Shown here: positions 24,516 through 32,663 of the stretch, piece by piece
Position numbering within the stretch: the first letter of the stretch is position 1
Layout: each line of letters starts with the position of its first letter
From: Bacillota bacterium
GTDB lineage: Bacteria > Bacillota > Clostridia > Peptostreptococcales > Anaerovoracaceae
Assembly (NCBI GenBank): GCA_017936025.1
Contig: JAGBGL010000017.1
Location: forward strand, 1-33,339
Length of the DNA stretch: 33,339 nt
Direction: 5' to 3'
Program-made: the position numbers and the translations under genes
The notes under the pieces: model-generated
Database searches by the model: none
Seen by the model: the letters and a program-made list of their open reading frames with translations, nothing else
What the model was told of the DNA's origin: nothing

Positions 24516-25433
24516 ATGACATTTCAGCAACTTAGGTATGTGATAAAAATAGTAGAAACCGGCTCTATAAGTGCAGCGGCAAAAGAGATGTTCGTCTCCC
24601 AGCCGAGTCTGTCAAAGGCGGTAATGGATCTGGAATATGAGCTGGGAACAACGATTTTCATTAGAGAGAAAAAAGGAATCAGACTTACTTCTTCCGGACG
24701 AAAATTTGTTGCATACGCACGTCAGGTAATAGATCAGATGGGCGTTATAGAGAATGAATTCAAAGAAAGCGAAGAAGAGAAAAAAGCATATTCTGTAGCG
24801 TCGCAGCATTACAATTTTGTAGTGAAGGCGTTTTCTGAAGTTATTAAAAAATTCGGAGGGGAAAGTTACGAGTTCTATCTTAAAGAAATGACAACGTCTG
24901 GGATCCTGGAGGATGTGAGTTCAGGTCAGAGTGAACTGGGTATTTTATATCTGAGTAAATATAACAGTGATGTTATGAAAAAAAGCATAAAGGAAGCCGG
25001 CCTGGAATTCCATCATATGTTCAGGGCAGAGCCTCATATCTGTGTTAATAAAAACAACCCTCTTGCAAGTAAAGAGAAAGTAACTCTTGAAGATATAAAG
25101 GAATTTCCGCGGATCAGCTATGAGCAGAATGTGGAAGACTCATACTTTTTTTATGAGGAACTGTACAGCTCTATGAACAGTAAAAAGAGTGTCAAAGTAA
25201 CTGATAAAGCAACGCTTGTGTATCTTCTTGAAGCACTGGATGCATATACGATTTCCACGAAAAATCTCAGCAGCAGCCTGGAAAACATAGGTGCTGTTAC
25301 TATCCCTCTTGAGTGCAGCGAGTATATGGATCTCGGCTATGTTAAAATGGCCGGAAGACCTGTGAGTGAGATGGGACAGTTTCTGCTGGATAGTGCCATG
25401 GAAAGCTATCACGATATAAATGGACAATCATAG
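24516..25433 (+). CDS. LysR family transcriptional regulator
   Basis: The 305-residue protein begins MTFQQLRYVIKIVETGSIS with a typical LysR winged helix-turn-helix at about 1-60 (AAAKEMFVSQPSLSKAVMDLE) and an effector-binding domain from about 90. The start at 24516 has AAAGGGG upstream; an in-frame ATG at 24477 lies in the ychF terminator and was rejected. It reads in the same direction as the amidase genes that begin 93 bases later, rather than divergently as is usual for LysR pairs. It probably controls them, perhaps in response to an amide or its acid; this is inferred from position only. Confidence 0.9.
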   Translation: MTFQQLRYVIKIVETGSISAAAKEMFVSQPSLSKAVMDLEYELGTTIFIREKKGIRLTSSGRKFVAYARQVIDQMGVIENEFKESEEEKKAYSVASQHYNFVVKAFSEVIKKFGGESYEFYLKEMTTSGILEDVSSGQSELGILYLSKYNSDVMKKSIKEAGLEFHHMFRAEPHICVNKNNPLASKEKVTLEDIKEFPRISYEQNVEDSYFFYEELYSSMNSKKSVKVTDKATLVYLLEALDAYTISTKNLSSSLENIGAVTIPLECSEYMDLGYVKMAGRPVSEMGQFLLDSAMESYHDINGQS

Positions 25434-25526
25434 ATGGAAGCTATAATGTTCCATTCTATTTTAATATTATTATTATAATCATGAAAAAAGGTATAATTCT
25501 AGAGGTATGCAAATAAGGAGGTTCTT
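25434..25526 (+). promoter_or_regulatory. A+T-rich control region before the amidase genes
   Basis: This gap is A+T-rich with TATAAT at 25492-25497, about 30 bases before the start codon, and ATTATTATAAT-type dyads around 25463-25479 that could serve as a LysR T-N11-A site. The -35 region is poor, as expected for an activator-dependent promoter. GGAGG precedes the ATG. Confidence 0.35.
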
Positions 25527-26414
25527 ATGAAACTTACAACAGATAAAGCTGTATTCAGCTTTTATAAAGGACATGAAGCAGTAGCATCAATCGATGCACC
25601 TGCAACTATCGATGTAGCAACTAAAGACTGCTTTTCCAATCAGCTGAGAGAGCCTGAAGACACAATCGAAGGTCTGAACTGGGATGCAACAAACCCTGCG
25701 ACAGGTCCTGTATTCGTTAATGGAGCAGAACCTGGAGATACGCTGAAAGTAACTATCAACAAAATCGATGTTGATGAAAAAGGTACTGTATGTGCTCTGG
25801 AAAATGAAGGTACACTGGGACATATCGTATCCGGCAACCATGTAAAAATCGTACATATCGAAGATGGACATGCGGTATTCACTCCGGAAATCAGAATTCC
25901 TGTGAAACCTATGATAGGTGTTATCGGTGTTGCACCGGCTGATGAAGCGGTAGGCTGCGGTACACCTGGACACCACGGCGGAAACATGGACAATACAATG
26001 GTAGCAGAAGGAGCTACGTTATACTTCCCTGTAGCTACAGAAGGAGCTTTATTCGGACTGGGTGATGTTCATGCTGTTATGGGCGATGGAGAAATCGGTG
26101 TAACAGGTCTGGAGATCCCTGCAGAAATCAATCTGACTATCGAACTGATCAAAGGCAAGGCGCCTGAATATCCTGTTCTGGAAAACGAAGAGTGTTTCAG
26201 CATTATCGTTTCCAAAGAAACAGTTGATGAAGCTACAGTAAGAGCGACTGAACTGATGCACGATTTTCTGGTTGAAAGAATGGATCTTGCTTCCCCAGAT
26301 ATCATCATGCTGATGAGCCTTGTGGGAGATGTTGAAATCTGTCAGATCGTAGACCCGCTCAAAACAGTAAGATTCGTATTCCCTAAAAAATATATGACAA
26401 GAGCAGAATTCTAG
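25527..26414 (+). CDS. Acetamidase/formamidase family protein, copy 1
   Basis: This 295-residue protein belongs to the FmdA/AmdA family, which hydrolyses short amides such as formamide or acetamide to the acid and ammonia. Visible family motifs are NPATGPVFVNGAEPGD near 54, PMIGVIGVAP near 131, CGTPGHHGGNMD with metal-binding histidines near 147, GDVHAVMGDGE near 179 and EIPAEI. The C-terminal EICQIVDPLKTVRFVFPK is the standard ending. A paralog follows after 18 bases and a permease after that. The substrate is not fixed by sequence. Confidence 0.9.
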   Translation: MKLTTDKAVFSFYKGHEAVASIDAPATIDVATKDCFSNQLREPEDTIEGLNWDATNPATGPVFVNGAEPGDTLKVTINKIDVDEKGTVCALENEGTLGHIVSGNHVKIVHIEDGHAVFTPEIRIPVKPMIGVIGVAPADEAVGCGTPGHHGGNMDNTMVAEGATLYFPVATEGALFGLGDVHAVMGDGEIGVTGLEIPAEINLTIELIKGKAPEYPVLENEECFSIIVSKETVDEATVRATELMHDFLVERMDLASPDIIMLMSLVGDVEICQIVDPLKTVRFVFPKKYMTRAEF

Positions 26415-26432
26415 TAACAGGAGGATAATGAT

Positions 26433-27329
26433 ATGAAAATTATTGATAAATCCGTATATGCTTTTTCTAAAAACAATCCTGCAATCGAAACCGCAGAACC
26501 AGGTGAAATTCTGGTGTTCAAATCCATGGACTGCTTCTCAAACAAACTGGAAAGAGAAGACCAGCTGATGAGCGAGATCCTGTACGGTTATGATGTAGCA
26601 AATCCTGCCGCAGGACCTGTATATATCAATGGTGCTGAAGTCGGCGATGTTCTGGTTGTAGATATTCTTGATGTTCAGGTTGCTGACTGCGGAACTATCG
26701 CTACAGACGATGTATGCGGACCTTTACATGATCTGTCCGAACCAAGAACAAAGAAAATCAAGATCGAAGATGGAATGGCTGCTTTCAATGAAGTTAAATT
26801 CCCTATCGATCCAATGATCGGTGTTATCGGAACAGCTCCTGATGGAGAAGATGTGGCTTGCGGTTATCCCGGCGCACACGGCGGCAATATGGACAGCAAG
26901 ATCATCAAAAAAGGTGCAAGAGTTTACTTCCCTGTAAGAGTGGAAGGCGCACTGCTGCAGATGGGTGATGTACACGCAACTATGGGTGATGCTGAACTGT
27001 GCGGAACAGGTATTGAAATTCCTGCAGAAATCACAGTAAAAGTTTCTCTGATCAAGGACTTTGAACTGAACTGGCCTGTTACAGAAACTGCAACACACTG
27101 GTGGGTGAATACAACAGGTCCTAAAATGGATGATGCGCTGTATGCTGCTTCTGTGGAAATGCAGAGACTGATGATGAACATGACTGGCTGGGATCAGACT
27201 GATGTATATATGTATCTGTCTGTTCAGAGCGATATGTGCATCAACCAGGCATGCGTTCCATGTGCGGTTTCGCCTGTACTGCGTTTCGGAACACCAAAAC
27301 TGACACAGTTTAAACCTCTGATCGGCTAA
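26433..27329 (+). CDS. Acetamidase/formamidase family protein, copy 2
   Basis: The 298-residue product is a clear but divergent paralog of the preceding gene, sharing DCFSN, NPAAGPVYINGAE, PMIGVIGTAP, PGAHGGNMD and GDVHATMGDAE. Differences from copy 1 are PGAHGG for PGHHGG, DAELCGTG for DGEIGVTG, and a C-terminal CINQACVPCAVSPVLRFG replacing the usual CQIVDP segment. These could mean another substrate or that the two chains form a hetero-oligomer. It has its own GGAGG site and is followed by the permease in the same direction. Confidence 0.88.
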   Translation: MKIIDKSVYAFSKNNPAIETAEPGEILVFKSMDCFSNKLEREDQLMSEILYGYDVANPAAGPVYINGAEVGDVLVVDILDVQVADCGTIATDDVCGPLHDLSEPRTKKIKIEDGMAAFNEVKFPIDPMIGVIGTAPDGEDVACGYPGAHGGNMDSKIIKKGARVYFPVRVEGALLQMGDVHATMGDAELCGTGIEIPAEITVKVSLIKDFELNWPVTETATHWWVNTTGPKMDDALYAASVEMQRLMMNMTGWDQTDVYMYLSVQSDMCINQACVPCAVSPVLRFGTPKLTQFKPLIG

Positions 27330-27405
27330 GAATGCGATAGCCTTCGGAGTTTTAAAATAAAAAAGGTATTAATTTTTATTTTTAAAAAGAGGAGAAAAAA
27401 AGAAA

Positions 27406-28797
27406 ATGTCTGAGAAATCACAAGTAAAAGCTCAGAACAGCGGTGCTATTGAGCAGTTCGGGTATGAACAGGAACTGCATAGAACGCTGAAGCTGAGACA
27501 CGTAGTACTGTACGGTGTGTTATTCATGGTACTGATCGCACCACAGTCCATCTTCGGTGAAATCCAGGTTGCATCCCACGGTATGACACCACTGGTTTAC
27601 ATCGTAGGCTTTATTGCTATTTCCTTTACAGCTCTGTCCTACTACAGAATGTCCGCAAGATTCCCAATCGCGGGTTCCGTTTATGCGTATGTACAGAGAG
27701 GTATCAACCCTCACGTAGGGTTCATCGCTGGATGGCTGATCCTGATGGACTACCTGTTCGTACCATCTCTGCTGTACGTAATGGTAGCTAACTGGGGTGT
27801 TGAACTGATTCCTGGATCCCCATGGTATCTGTGGATCGTAGTATTCCTGATCTTCAACACATTCGTTAACATCAGAGGTATCCACCTGACAGCTAACGTT
27901 GACTGGGTTATCTTCGTTGTAGAAATTCTGTCCCTGATCGCATTCATCTACCTGGGATTCAAATATGTCCTGAACGGCGGCGGATATGGTCACCTGGCAG
28001 TTGAACCACTGTGGACAAAAGGTGAAGTAGACGCTCACTTCGTAGCTACTGCTGTATCCATTGCTTGTCTGTCCTTCCTGGGATTTGACGGTATGTCTAC
28101 TCTGGCAGAAGAAACAGAACATCCTGAAAAGAATATCGGTAAAGGTATCATCATTGCACTGTGTGCTATCGTAGGCGTATTCGTACTGCAGTGCTACGTA
28201 GCAGCTCTGATCCAGCCAGACTGGGCAAACACAGACATGGCTACTGGATTCTTTGATTCCGCAGAACTGGCTGGCGGTCCTGTATTCAGAAAGATCCTGC
28301 TGGTTGTTAACATCGTAGCTATCGGTATTGCTAATATCATGAACGCACAGACAGCAACAGCTCGTATGCTGTACGGTATGGGCCGTGACGGAGTAATTCC
28401 TAAGATCTTCGGTAAAGTACATCCTAAGTACAAGACACCATATGCTTCCGCTATCTTCGTAGGCGCTGGCTCCCTGATCATCGTACTGGTTCTGAGCATG
28501 TCTCAGCTGGTTAGACTGGTTAACTTCGGTGCACTGTCTTCCTTCGTACTGCTGAACTTCGCAGTATTCTGGTTCTTCTTTGTAAAAGAAAAGAGAAGAG
28601 CAAAATTCGGCGAAATCGTTGCTTACTTTATCTGCCCATGGTGCGGTATCCTGATCCTGGGCTACGTATTCACTGGATTCGACGCTATGACTTACGTTGT
28701 AGGTATCGTATGGCTGATCATCGGTCTGATCATCGGTGCTATCAAATCCAAGGGATATAAAGAAGTTCCTGATGCGTTCAAGAATCTGGAAGTATAA
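27406..28797 (+). CDS. APC-superfamily permease linked to the amidases
   Basis: The 463-residue protein has about 12 membrane helices and the APC signature in helix 1 (VLYGVLFMVLIAPQSIFG) and in SARFPIAGSVYAYVQRGINP, with ARMLYGMGRDGVIPK between helices 8 and 9. It resembles putrescine/amino-acid importers of the PuuP type. GAGGAG precedes the ATG. Placed directly after the two amidases, it probably imports their amide or amino-acid-derived substrate. Leucine is written almost only as CTG, and codon use is strongly biased, suggesting high expression. It is not a close copy of the permease at 5352-6791. Confidence 0.88.
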   Translation: MSEKSQVKAQNSGAIEQFGYEQELHRTLKLRHVVLYGVLFMVLIAPQSIFGEIQVASHGMTPLVYIVGFIAISFTALSYYRMSARFPIAGSVYAYVQRGINPHVGFIAGWLILMDYLFVPSLLYVMVANWGVELIPGSPWYLWIVVFLIFNTFVNIRGIHLTANVDWVIFVVEILSLIAFIYLGFKYVLNGGGYGHLAVEPLWTKGEVDAHFVATAVSIACLSFLGFDGMSTLAEETEHPEKNIGKGIIIALCAIVGVFVLQCYVAALIQPDWANTDMATGFFDSAELAGGPVFRKILLVVNIVAIGIANIMNAQTATARMLYGMGRDGVIPKIFGKVHPKYKTPYASAIFVGAGSLIIVLVLSMSQLVRLVNFGALSSFVLLNFAVFWFFFVKEKRRAKFGEIVAYFICPWCGILILGYVFTGFDAMTYVVGIVWLIIGLIIGAIKSKGYKEVPDAFKNLEV

Positions 28798-28838
28798 TTG
28801 AAGCTAGACTCTTGTTTTCTATAATTAAAATGCACACG

Positions 28839-28873
28839 GCGAAAGAGCATGTATTGAGTTACATACTCTTTTG
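28839..28873 (+). terminator. Hairpin after the permease gene
   Basis: GCGAAAGAGCATGTA can pair with TACATACTCTTTTGC, with G-U/mismatch positions and a 6-base loop. No T-run follows, so termination is uncertain; it may protect the 3' end. Confidence 0.4.
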
Positions 28874-28885
28874 CTGTATCCGGAT

Positions 28886-28922
28886 AAAAAAACGCCTTTG
28901 CAGATTGTACCCTGCAAAGGCG
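28886..28922 (-). terminator. Terminator of lgt
   Basis: CGCCTTTGCA (28893-28902) and TGCAAAGGCG (28913-28922) form a perfect 10-bp stem with a 10-base loop. On the minus strand it is followed by seven T residues, 26 bases after the lgt stop. Confidence 0.85.
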
Positions 28923-28947
28923 ATCTGGTTTCTGATACATTAAATTG

Positions 28948-29697
28948 TTATCTCAGGTTTGCTTTGCTGCGTTTGGCGAGCAGTACATATGCTGCTGCGC
29001 AGATTATGATCAGTGTTATACTCAGCACCTGTGCCTGCTTGAACGGACCGATCATAAGGGAGTCGGTACGGAGGGCTTCTACAAAGAAACGTTCTGCTGA
29101 GTAGAGCATGCCGTATAGCAGGATGATCTGCCCCTCGAATTTCCGGTGATTATCCTTCCACAGGAGGAAGATGAACAGCAGCATGCACCAGATGGATTCG
29201 TACAGGAATGTCGGGTGGCATGGCACACCGTCTATAATGACTGCCCACGGAAGATCGGTCGGTCCGCCGTGCGCTTCGGAGTTGAAATAGTTGCCCCATC
29301 TGCCGATGGACTGTGCCAGAGCGATGGAAGGGATGACCAGATCAAGTATGTTCAGCGGTCTGATTTTCCAGATCATGCAGAGGATTACCGCTGCACCGAG
29401 ACCGAACAGCAGTCCTCCGTGGATGGCAAGGCCGCCCGAACGGATGTCGATGATTCTGTGGAAGTCGCCTGCATAGTAACTCCAGTTGAAAATCACGTAA
29501 TAAAGACGTGCGCCGACGATACCGGCAGGAATGCAGACGAGGACGTAATCCAGAACTTTGTCTGATTCTATGCTATGGAGGGGTGCACGTTTATATGTTA
29601 TGAAAGTAGCCAGCAGCATACCGATACAGATCAGTATACCATACCACATGATGTCTATTCCGAACACTGTGAAAGCTACAGGATTTGGTACGGGCAT
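28948..29697 (-). CDS. lgt: Prolipoprotein diacylglyceryl transferase
   Basis: Lgt moves a diacylglyceryl group from phosphatidylglycerol to the lipobox cysteine of prolipoproteins, such as the one encoded at 14038. The 249-residue membrane protein shows AIHGGLLFG at about 91-99 and the Lgt signature GRWGNYFNSEAHG at 132-144, in seven probable helices. ATG 29697 is chosen because AAAGGTG lies six bases upstream; a GTG at 29706, inside that ribosome site, would add MLY. It is divergent from sfsA with an 88-base gap. Confidence 0.94.
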   Translation of the reverse strand: MPVPNPVAFTVFGIDIMWYGILICIGMLLATFITYKRAPLHSIESDKVLDYVLVCIPAGIVGARLYYVIFNWSYYAGDFHRIIDIRSGGLAIHGGLLFGLGAAVILCMIWKIRPLNILDLVIPSIALAQSIGRWGNYFNSEAHGGPTDLPWAVIIDGVPCHPTFLYESIWCMLLFIFLLWKDNHRKFEGQIILLYGMLYSAERFFVEALRTDSLMIGPFKQAQVLSITLIIICAAAYVLLAKRSKANLR

Positions 29698-29770
29698 GTA
29701 TAACACCTTTTTAACCTTTCGTTTTGTTACTCTTTATGATAACAAAAAATGCTTAAAAAATATATATGTG

Positions 29771-29779
29771 TGGTAGAAT
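29771..29779 (+). promoter_or_regulatory. Extended -10 promoter of sfsA
   Basis: TGGTAGAAT is an extended -10 element that ends six bases before the sfsA ATG, so transcription would begin at or next to the start codon. No -35 match is seen. Confidence 0.5.
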
Positions 29780-29785
29780 TGATGC

Positions 29786-30487
29786 ATGAAATATGAAAAT
29801 GTTATCAATGGAAAATTTATAAAAAGACCAAACAGGTTTATTGCGGAAGTAATTGTAGACGGATCTGTGCAGAAAGCTCATGTAAAAAATACAGGCAGGC
29901 TGAAGGAGCTGCTTTATGAGGGCGCAGAGGTTTATCTTGAAGATCACACGGGACGTATGGGAAGCCGTAAGATGCGTTATTCACTGATTGGAGTGCGGAA
30001 AGGCGGATGCGATGTAAATATAGATTCGCAGGCGCCGAACCGTGTTGTGAAGGAAGCTCTTCTGGACGGTTCAATAAAACTGCCGGGAATGAGTGAGCTT
30101 ACTTCTGTAAAGGGTGAGCATAAATTCGGTGATTCGAGGCTTGATTTTTATGTGGAAGATGCAGATGGAAAAAGAGGCCTGATCGAAGTCAAAGGCGTAA
30201 CTCTGGAAGTGGATGGAGCTGCCAGATTCCCGGATGCACCGACAGAACGGGGAATAAAACATATCAATGAACTGGCCGGTGCCATAGACAAGGCATACAG
30301 TGTGTATGTCATATTTGTCATCCAGATGAAGGGTGTGGACCGTTTTGAGCCGAATGATGATACGCACAAAGCTTTCGGAGATGCATTACGTGCTGCAAAA
30401 CTCTGCGGTGTCAACATACTTGCGTATGACTGCGAAGTTGCGGCGGATTCACTGAGGATCGATGATTCGATTCCTGTTTGCTTATAA
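29786..30487 (+). CDS. sfsA: SfsA family nucleic-acid-binding protein/nuclease
   Basis: SfsA was named from its effect on sugar fermentation in E. coli and binds, and probably cleaves, nucleic acid. The 233 residues show the OB-like N-terminal part with PNRFIAEV and HVKNTGRLKELL, then the nuclease-like core SRLDFYVED and GLIEVKGVTLE, where the D/ExK residues lie, and NDDTHKAFGDAL near the end. The start leaves only about 17 residues before the conserved NRF segment, so a later start is unlikely. There is no recognisable ribosome site. Confidence 0.93.
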   Translation: MKYENVINGKFIKRPNRFIAEVIVDGSVQKAHVKNTGRLKELLYEGAEVYLEDHTGRMGSRKMRYSLIGVRKGGCDVNIDSQAPNRVVKEALLDGSIKLPGMSELTSVKGEHKFGDSRLDFYVEDADGKRGLIEVKGVTLEVDGAARFPDAPTERGIKHINELAGAIDKAYSVYVIFVIQMKGVDRFEPNDDTHKAFGDALRAAKLCGVNILAYDCEVAADSLRIDDSIPVCL

Positions 30488-30504
30488 TTAAATAAATAAT
30501 ATAG

Positions 30505-30543
30505 ACCCTGTTCGGAGGAATACCTGCCGGACAGGGTTTTTTT
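30505..30543 (+). terminator. Terminator of sfsA
   Basis: ACCCTGTTCGG (30505-30515) pairs with CCGGACAGGGT (30527-30537), with one G-U pair, then seven T residues. Confidence 0.9.
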
Positions 30544-30618
30544 GCGTTTTTCATGGCGCCCAGTCACAGGAAAACGATAATTGGGTGGTGTGGATGAAAA
30601 ACACACAATATATAGTGG

Positions 30619-30652
30619 TTTTGCGCTGCGCAGGCGAAACAAAAGCGCAAAA
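30619..30652 (+). repeat. Inverted repeat upstream of mraZ
   Basis: TTTTGCGCT (30619-30627) and AGCGCAAAA (30644-30652) are perfect inverted repeats with a 16-base loop. A competing stem GTTTTGC/GCGAAAC uses the same left arm. There is no T-run after it. Role unknown; it could belong to the control region of the mraZ cluster. Confidence 0.4.
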
Positions 30653-30684
30653 GGTAGTTAAAAAAACGGGTCAGGGGGAGCGAA

Positions 30685-30738
30685 GTGGTGTAAAGGGGTT
30701 GAACTGTGGTGTAAAGTGGAGTAAAATGCTGTTATACT
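30685..30738 (+). promoter_or_regulatory. MraZ box array and promoter of the cell-division cluster
   Basis: Four G-rich boxes, GTGG 30685, GGGG 30695, GTGG 30706 and GTGG 30716, repeat at 10, 11 and 10 bases, three of them followed by TGTAAA or AGTAAA. MraZ is known to bind such phased direct repeats before its own gene. The last box lies beside the -35 region of an extended -10 promoter TGTTATACT (30730-30738), so binding should block transcription. Confidence 0.7.
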
Positions 30739-30758
30739 GACAATAGGAGGGGTCTATC

Positions 30759-31193
30759 ATGCTGGTAGGTAAGTATCAAAACTCAATAGATGCCAAAAGC
30801 AGAATGATAATCCCTGCTAAATTCCGTGATGAATTGGGCGGAAAGTGTGTTGTCAGCAAGGCTTTGGATAAATGTCTTGAGATACATCCGACCTGGGAAT
30901 GGGAAGAATTCGTAAACGGGAAACTCAGAACGCTTTCTTCATTTGATCCGAAGGCAAGACAGTTATCCAGATATTTCTCATCAAGTGCCGTAGAATGCGA
31001 GATCGACAAACAGGGTCGTCTCACACTGCCTCAGGAACTCCGGGAATATGCCGGCATCGAAAAGGAACTGGTTACAGTAGGTGCCCTGCAGAAAATCGAA
31101 GTCTGGAGCAAGGCTATGTGGGAAAAATATGAGTCTGAAGAAGAAATGAGCGCCAGCGAAATAGCTGCGTGTATGGTGGATTATGGATTTTAA
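30759..31193 (+). CDS. mraZ: Transcriptional regulator MraZ
   Basis: MraZ is the first gene of most division and cell-wall clusters and represses the cluster by binding repeats in front of itself. The 144 residues contain the two AbrB-like units with DAKSRMIIPAKFR at 11-23 and DKQGRLTLPQELR near 83-95, and it starts MLVGKYQNSID as usual. TAGGAGGGG precedes the ATG. It overlaps rsmH by 11 bases. The G-rich boxes at 30685-30719 are the probable target. Confidence 0.96.
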   Translation: MLVGKYQNSIDAKSRMIIPAKFRDELGGKCVVSKALDKCLEIHPTWEWEEFVNGKLRTLSSFDPKARQLSRYFSSSAVECEIDKQGRLTLPQELREYAGIEKELVTVGALQKIEVWSKAMWEKYESEEEMSASEIAACMVDYGF

Positions 31194-32121
31194 ACATGTT
31201 TCGGTACTGTATGATGAGTGCATAGAAAATTTGAATATTGATCCGGACGGCATTTATGTCGATGGAACACTGGGCGGCGGCGGACATGCTTCGGGTATAT
31301 GCGCAAGACTGAGCGAAAAGGGGACGCTGATCGGCATAGACCGCGATAGAGATGCGCTGAATGCTGCACAGAAACGGCTCGAACCATATCCTTGCAATAA
31401 GATCTTTGTGCAGAGTAATTACTCTGATATAAAGGATGTACTTGATCAATTGGGGATAGATGAAATAGATGGAGCGCTGCTTGATCTTGGAGTATCTTCT
31501 TTCCAGCTGGACAACGGTGAAAGAGGGTTCTCATATATGCAGGATGCTCCGCTGGATATGAGAATGAGTCAGGATGATTCTTTTACTGCATGGGATGTTG
31601 TAAACACTTATTCAGAAAAAGAACTTGTGAACATAATAAAAACCTACGGTGAAGAGAAATGGGCTTCCAGAATAGGTAAGTTTATAGTCCAGGCGCGGGC
31701 TGAAGCTCCTGTTGAAACAACAGGACAGCTGGTTGAGATTATCAAAGCAGCTATACCGGCTTCGGCCAGAAGAGACGGTCCGCACCCGGCAAAACGCAGC
31801 TTCCAGGCTATAAGGATCGAGGTAAATGATGAACTCGGTCAGCTGGAAAGAGCGGTTGAAGAATTTTGTGATGTGCTTGCAGACAAAGGCAGACTGTGCA
31901 TCATCACATTCCACTCGCTGGAGGACAGAATTGTAAAGAATCTGTTCAACAAGAGGGCAAATCCATGTACATGCCCTAAAGAATTCCCGGTATGTGTATG
32001 CGGAAAAGTGGCAGATATTAAGAAAGTGACGGGTAAACCTATCATTCCTTCGGAAGAGGAACTGGAAGTGAACCCGAGATCGCGGAGTGCAAAACTCAGA
32101 GTAGCAGAAAAAAAGAGGTAA
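31183..32121 (+). CDS. rsmH: 16S rRNA (cytosine-1402-N4)-methyltransferase
   Basis: RsmH (MraW) methylates N4 of C1402 in the decoding centre of 16S rRNA. The 312 residues show the S-adenosylmethionine motif VDGTLGGGGHA at about 26-36, GIDRDRDAL, LLDLGVSSFQLD, PAKRSFQAIRIEVN and TFHSLEDRIVK, all family hallmarks. The start ATG lies inside the end of mraZ, indicating coupled translation, and it is followed after three bases by the ftsL-like gene. Confidence 0.97.
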   Translation: MDFKHVSVLYDECIENLNIDPDGIYVDGTLGGGGHASGICARLSEKGTLIGIDRDRDALNAAQKRLEPYPCNKIFVQSNYSDIKDVLDQLGIDEIDGALLDLGVSSFQLDNGERGFSYMQDAPLDMRMSQDDSFTAWDVVNTYSEKELVNIIKTYGEEKWASRIGKFIVQARAEAPVETTGQLVEIIKAAIPASARRDGPHPAKRSFQAIRIEVNDELGQLERAVEEFCDVLADKGRLCIITFHSLEDRIVKNLFNKRANPCTCPKEFPVCVCGKVADIKKVTGKPIIPSEEELEVNPRSRSAKLRVAEKKR

Positions 32122-32124
32122 GAA

Positions 32125-32556
32125 ATGATAGCAGCAGAACAGTGGTATCAGCATCAGGAAAATTATCAGAAATACGGCCTTGACATGAAGCCGAGAACGG
32201 AAAGAAAAAAACCTGTGCCACAGAAGAGAGTCTTTACAGGAAAAGACAAAATGCGTTTTTTAGCATTGATCGTGGTGATGGGTGTTATTTGCGTGGGAAT
32301 GATAATTACTACTGCATTTGCTGCAAGTATACAGTATAATACAAATACACTGATTAAAGAAAACCATGTCATCCAGACAGAAATCGAAAATCTGGAAGTA
32401 AAACTCCATGCTGCTACTAACGTAGAAGCACTGGAAACAAAAGCTGTAGCACAGGGTATGGTTTACCCTGCAGCAGGTCAGGTTGTTCATCTTTCTGCAG
32501 GAGGAGAAACTCCTGACGGATTCGCACAGATGATGAAGAATCAGGCATATAATTAA
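32125..32556 (+). CDS. ftsL: FtsL-like bitopic cell-division protein
   Basis: The 143-residue protein has a basic cytoplasmic N-terminus (about 1-43), one membrane helix at about 44-67, and an external heptad-rich coiled coil (about 72-108, TLIKENHVIQTEIENLEVKL), the architecture of FtsL, which bridges the FtsQ/DivIB complex and the septal transpeptidase. Sequence conservation in FtsL is low, so the name rests on architecture and on the rsmH-ftsL-PBP order. It begins three bases after rsmH. A terminator-like hairpin separates it from the PBP gene. Confidence 0.85.
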   Translation: MIAAEQWYQHQENYQKYGLDMKPRTERKKPVPQKRVFTGKDKMRFLALIVVMGVICVGMIITTAFAASIQYNTNTLIKENHVIQTEIENLEVKLHAATNVEALETKAVAQGMVYPAAGQVVHLSAGGETPDGFAQMMKNQAYN

Positions 32557-32603
32557 TGCAGCGAAATAGTATTAATTGATAATAATTTCATAATGAAAAA
32601 GTA

Positions 32604-32646
32604 CCAGACAATTTAATCAGGAAAGTGGAGGTTGTCTGGCTTTTTT
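32604..32646 (+). terminator. Terminator between ftsL and the PBP gene
   Basis: CCAGACAA (32604-32611) pairs perfectly with TTGTCTGG (32632-32639) over a 20-base loop, followed by C and six T residues. It lies 18 bases before the PBP start, so it could reduce transcription into the murein genes. Confidence 0.7.
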
Positions 32647-32663
32647 GTTACAGGGGAAAAAGT

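Noticed and set aside
27520..28422. 300-residue minus-strand frame opposite the second permease
   Set aside because: Same antisense-shadow pattern as above; the permease on the plus strand explains the region.
30594..30740. A 48-codon frame between sfsA and mraZ with ATG at 30594
   Set aside because: No proper ribosome site, low-complexity composition, and it runs through the MraZ boxes and the mraZ promoter; most likely chance.
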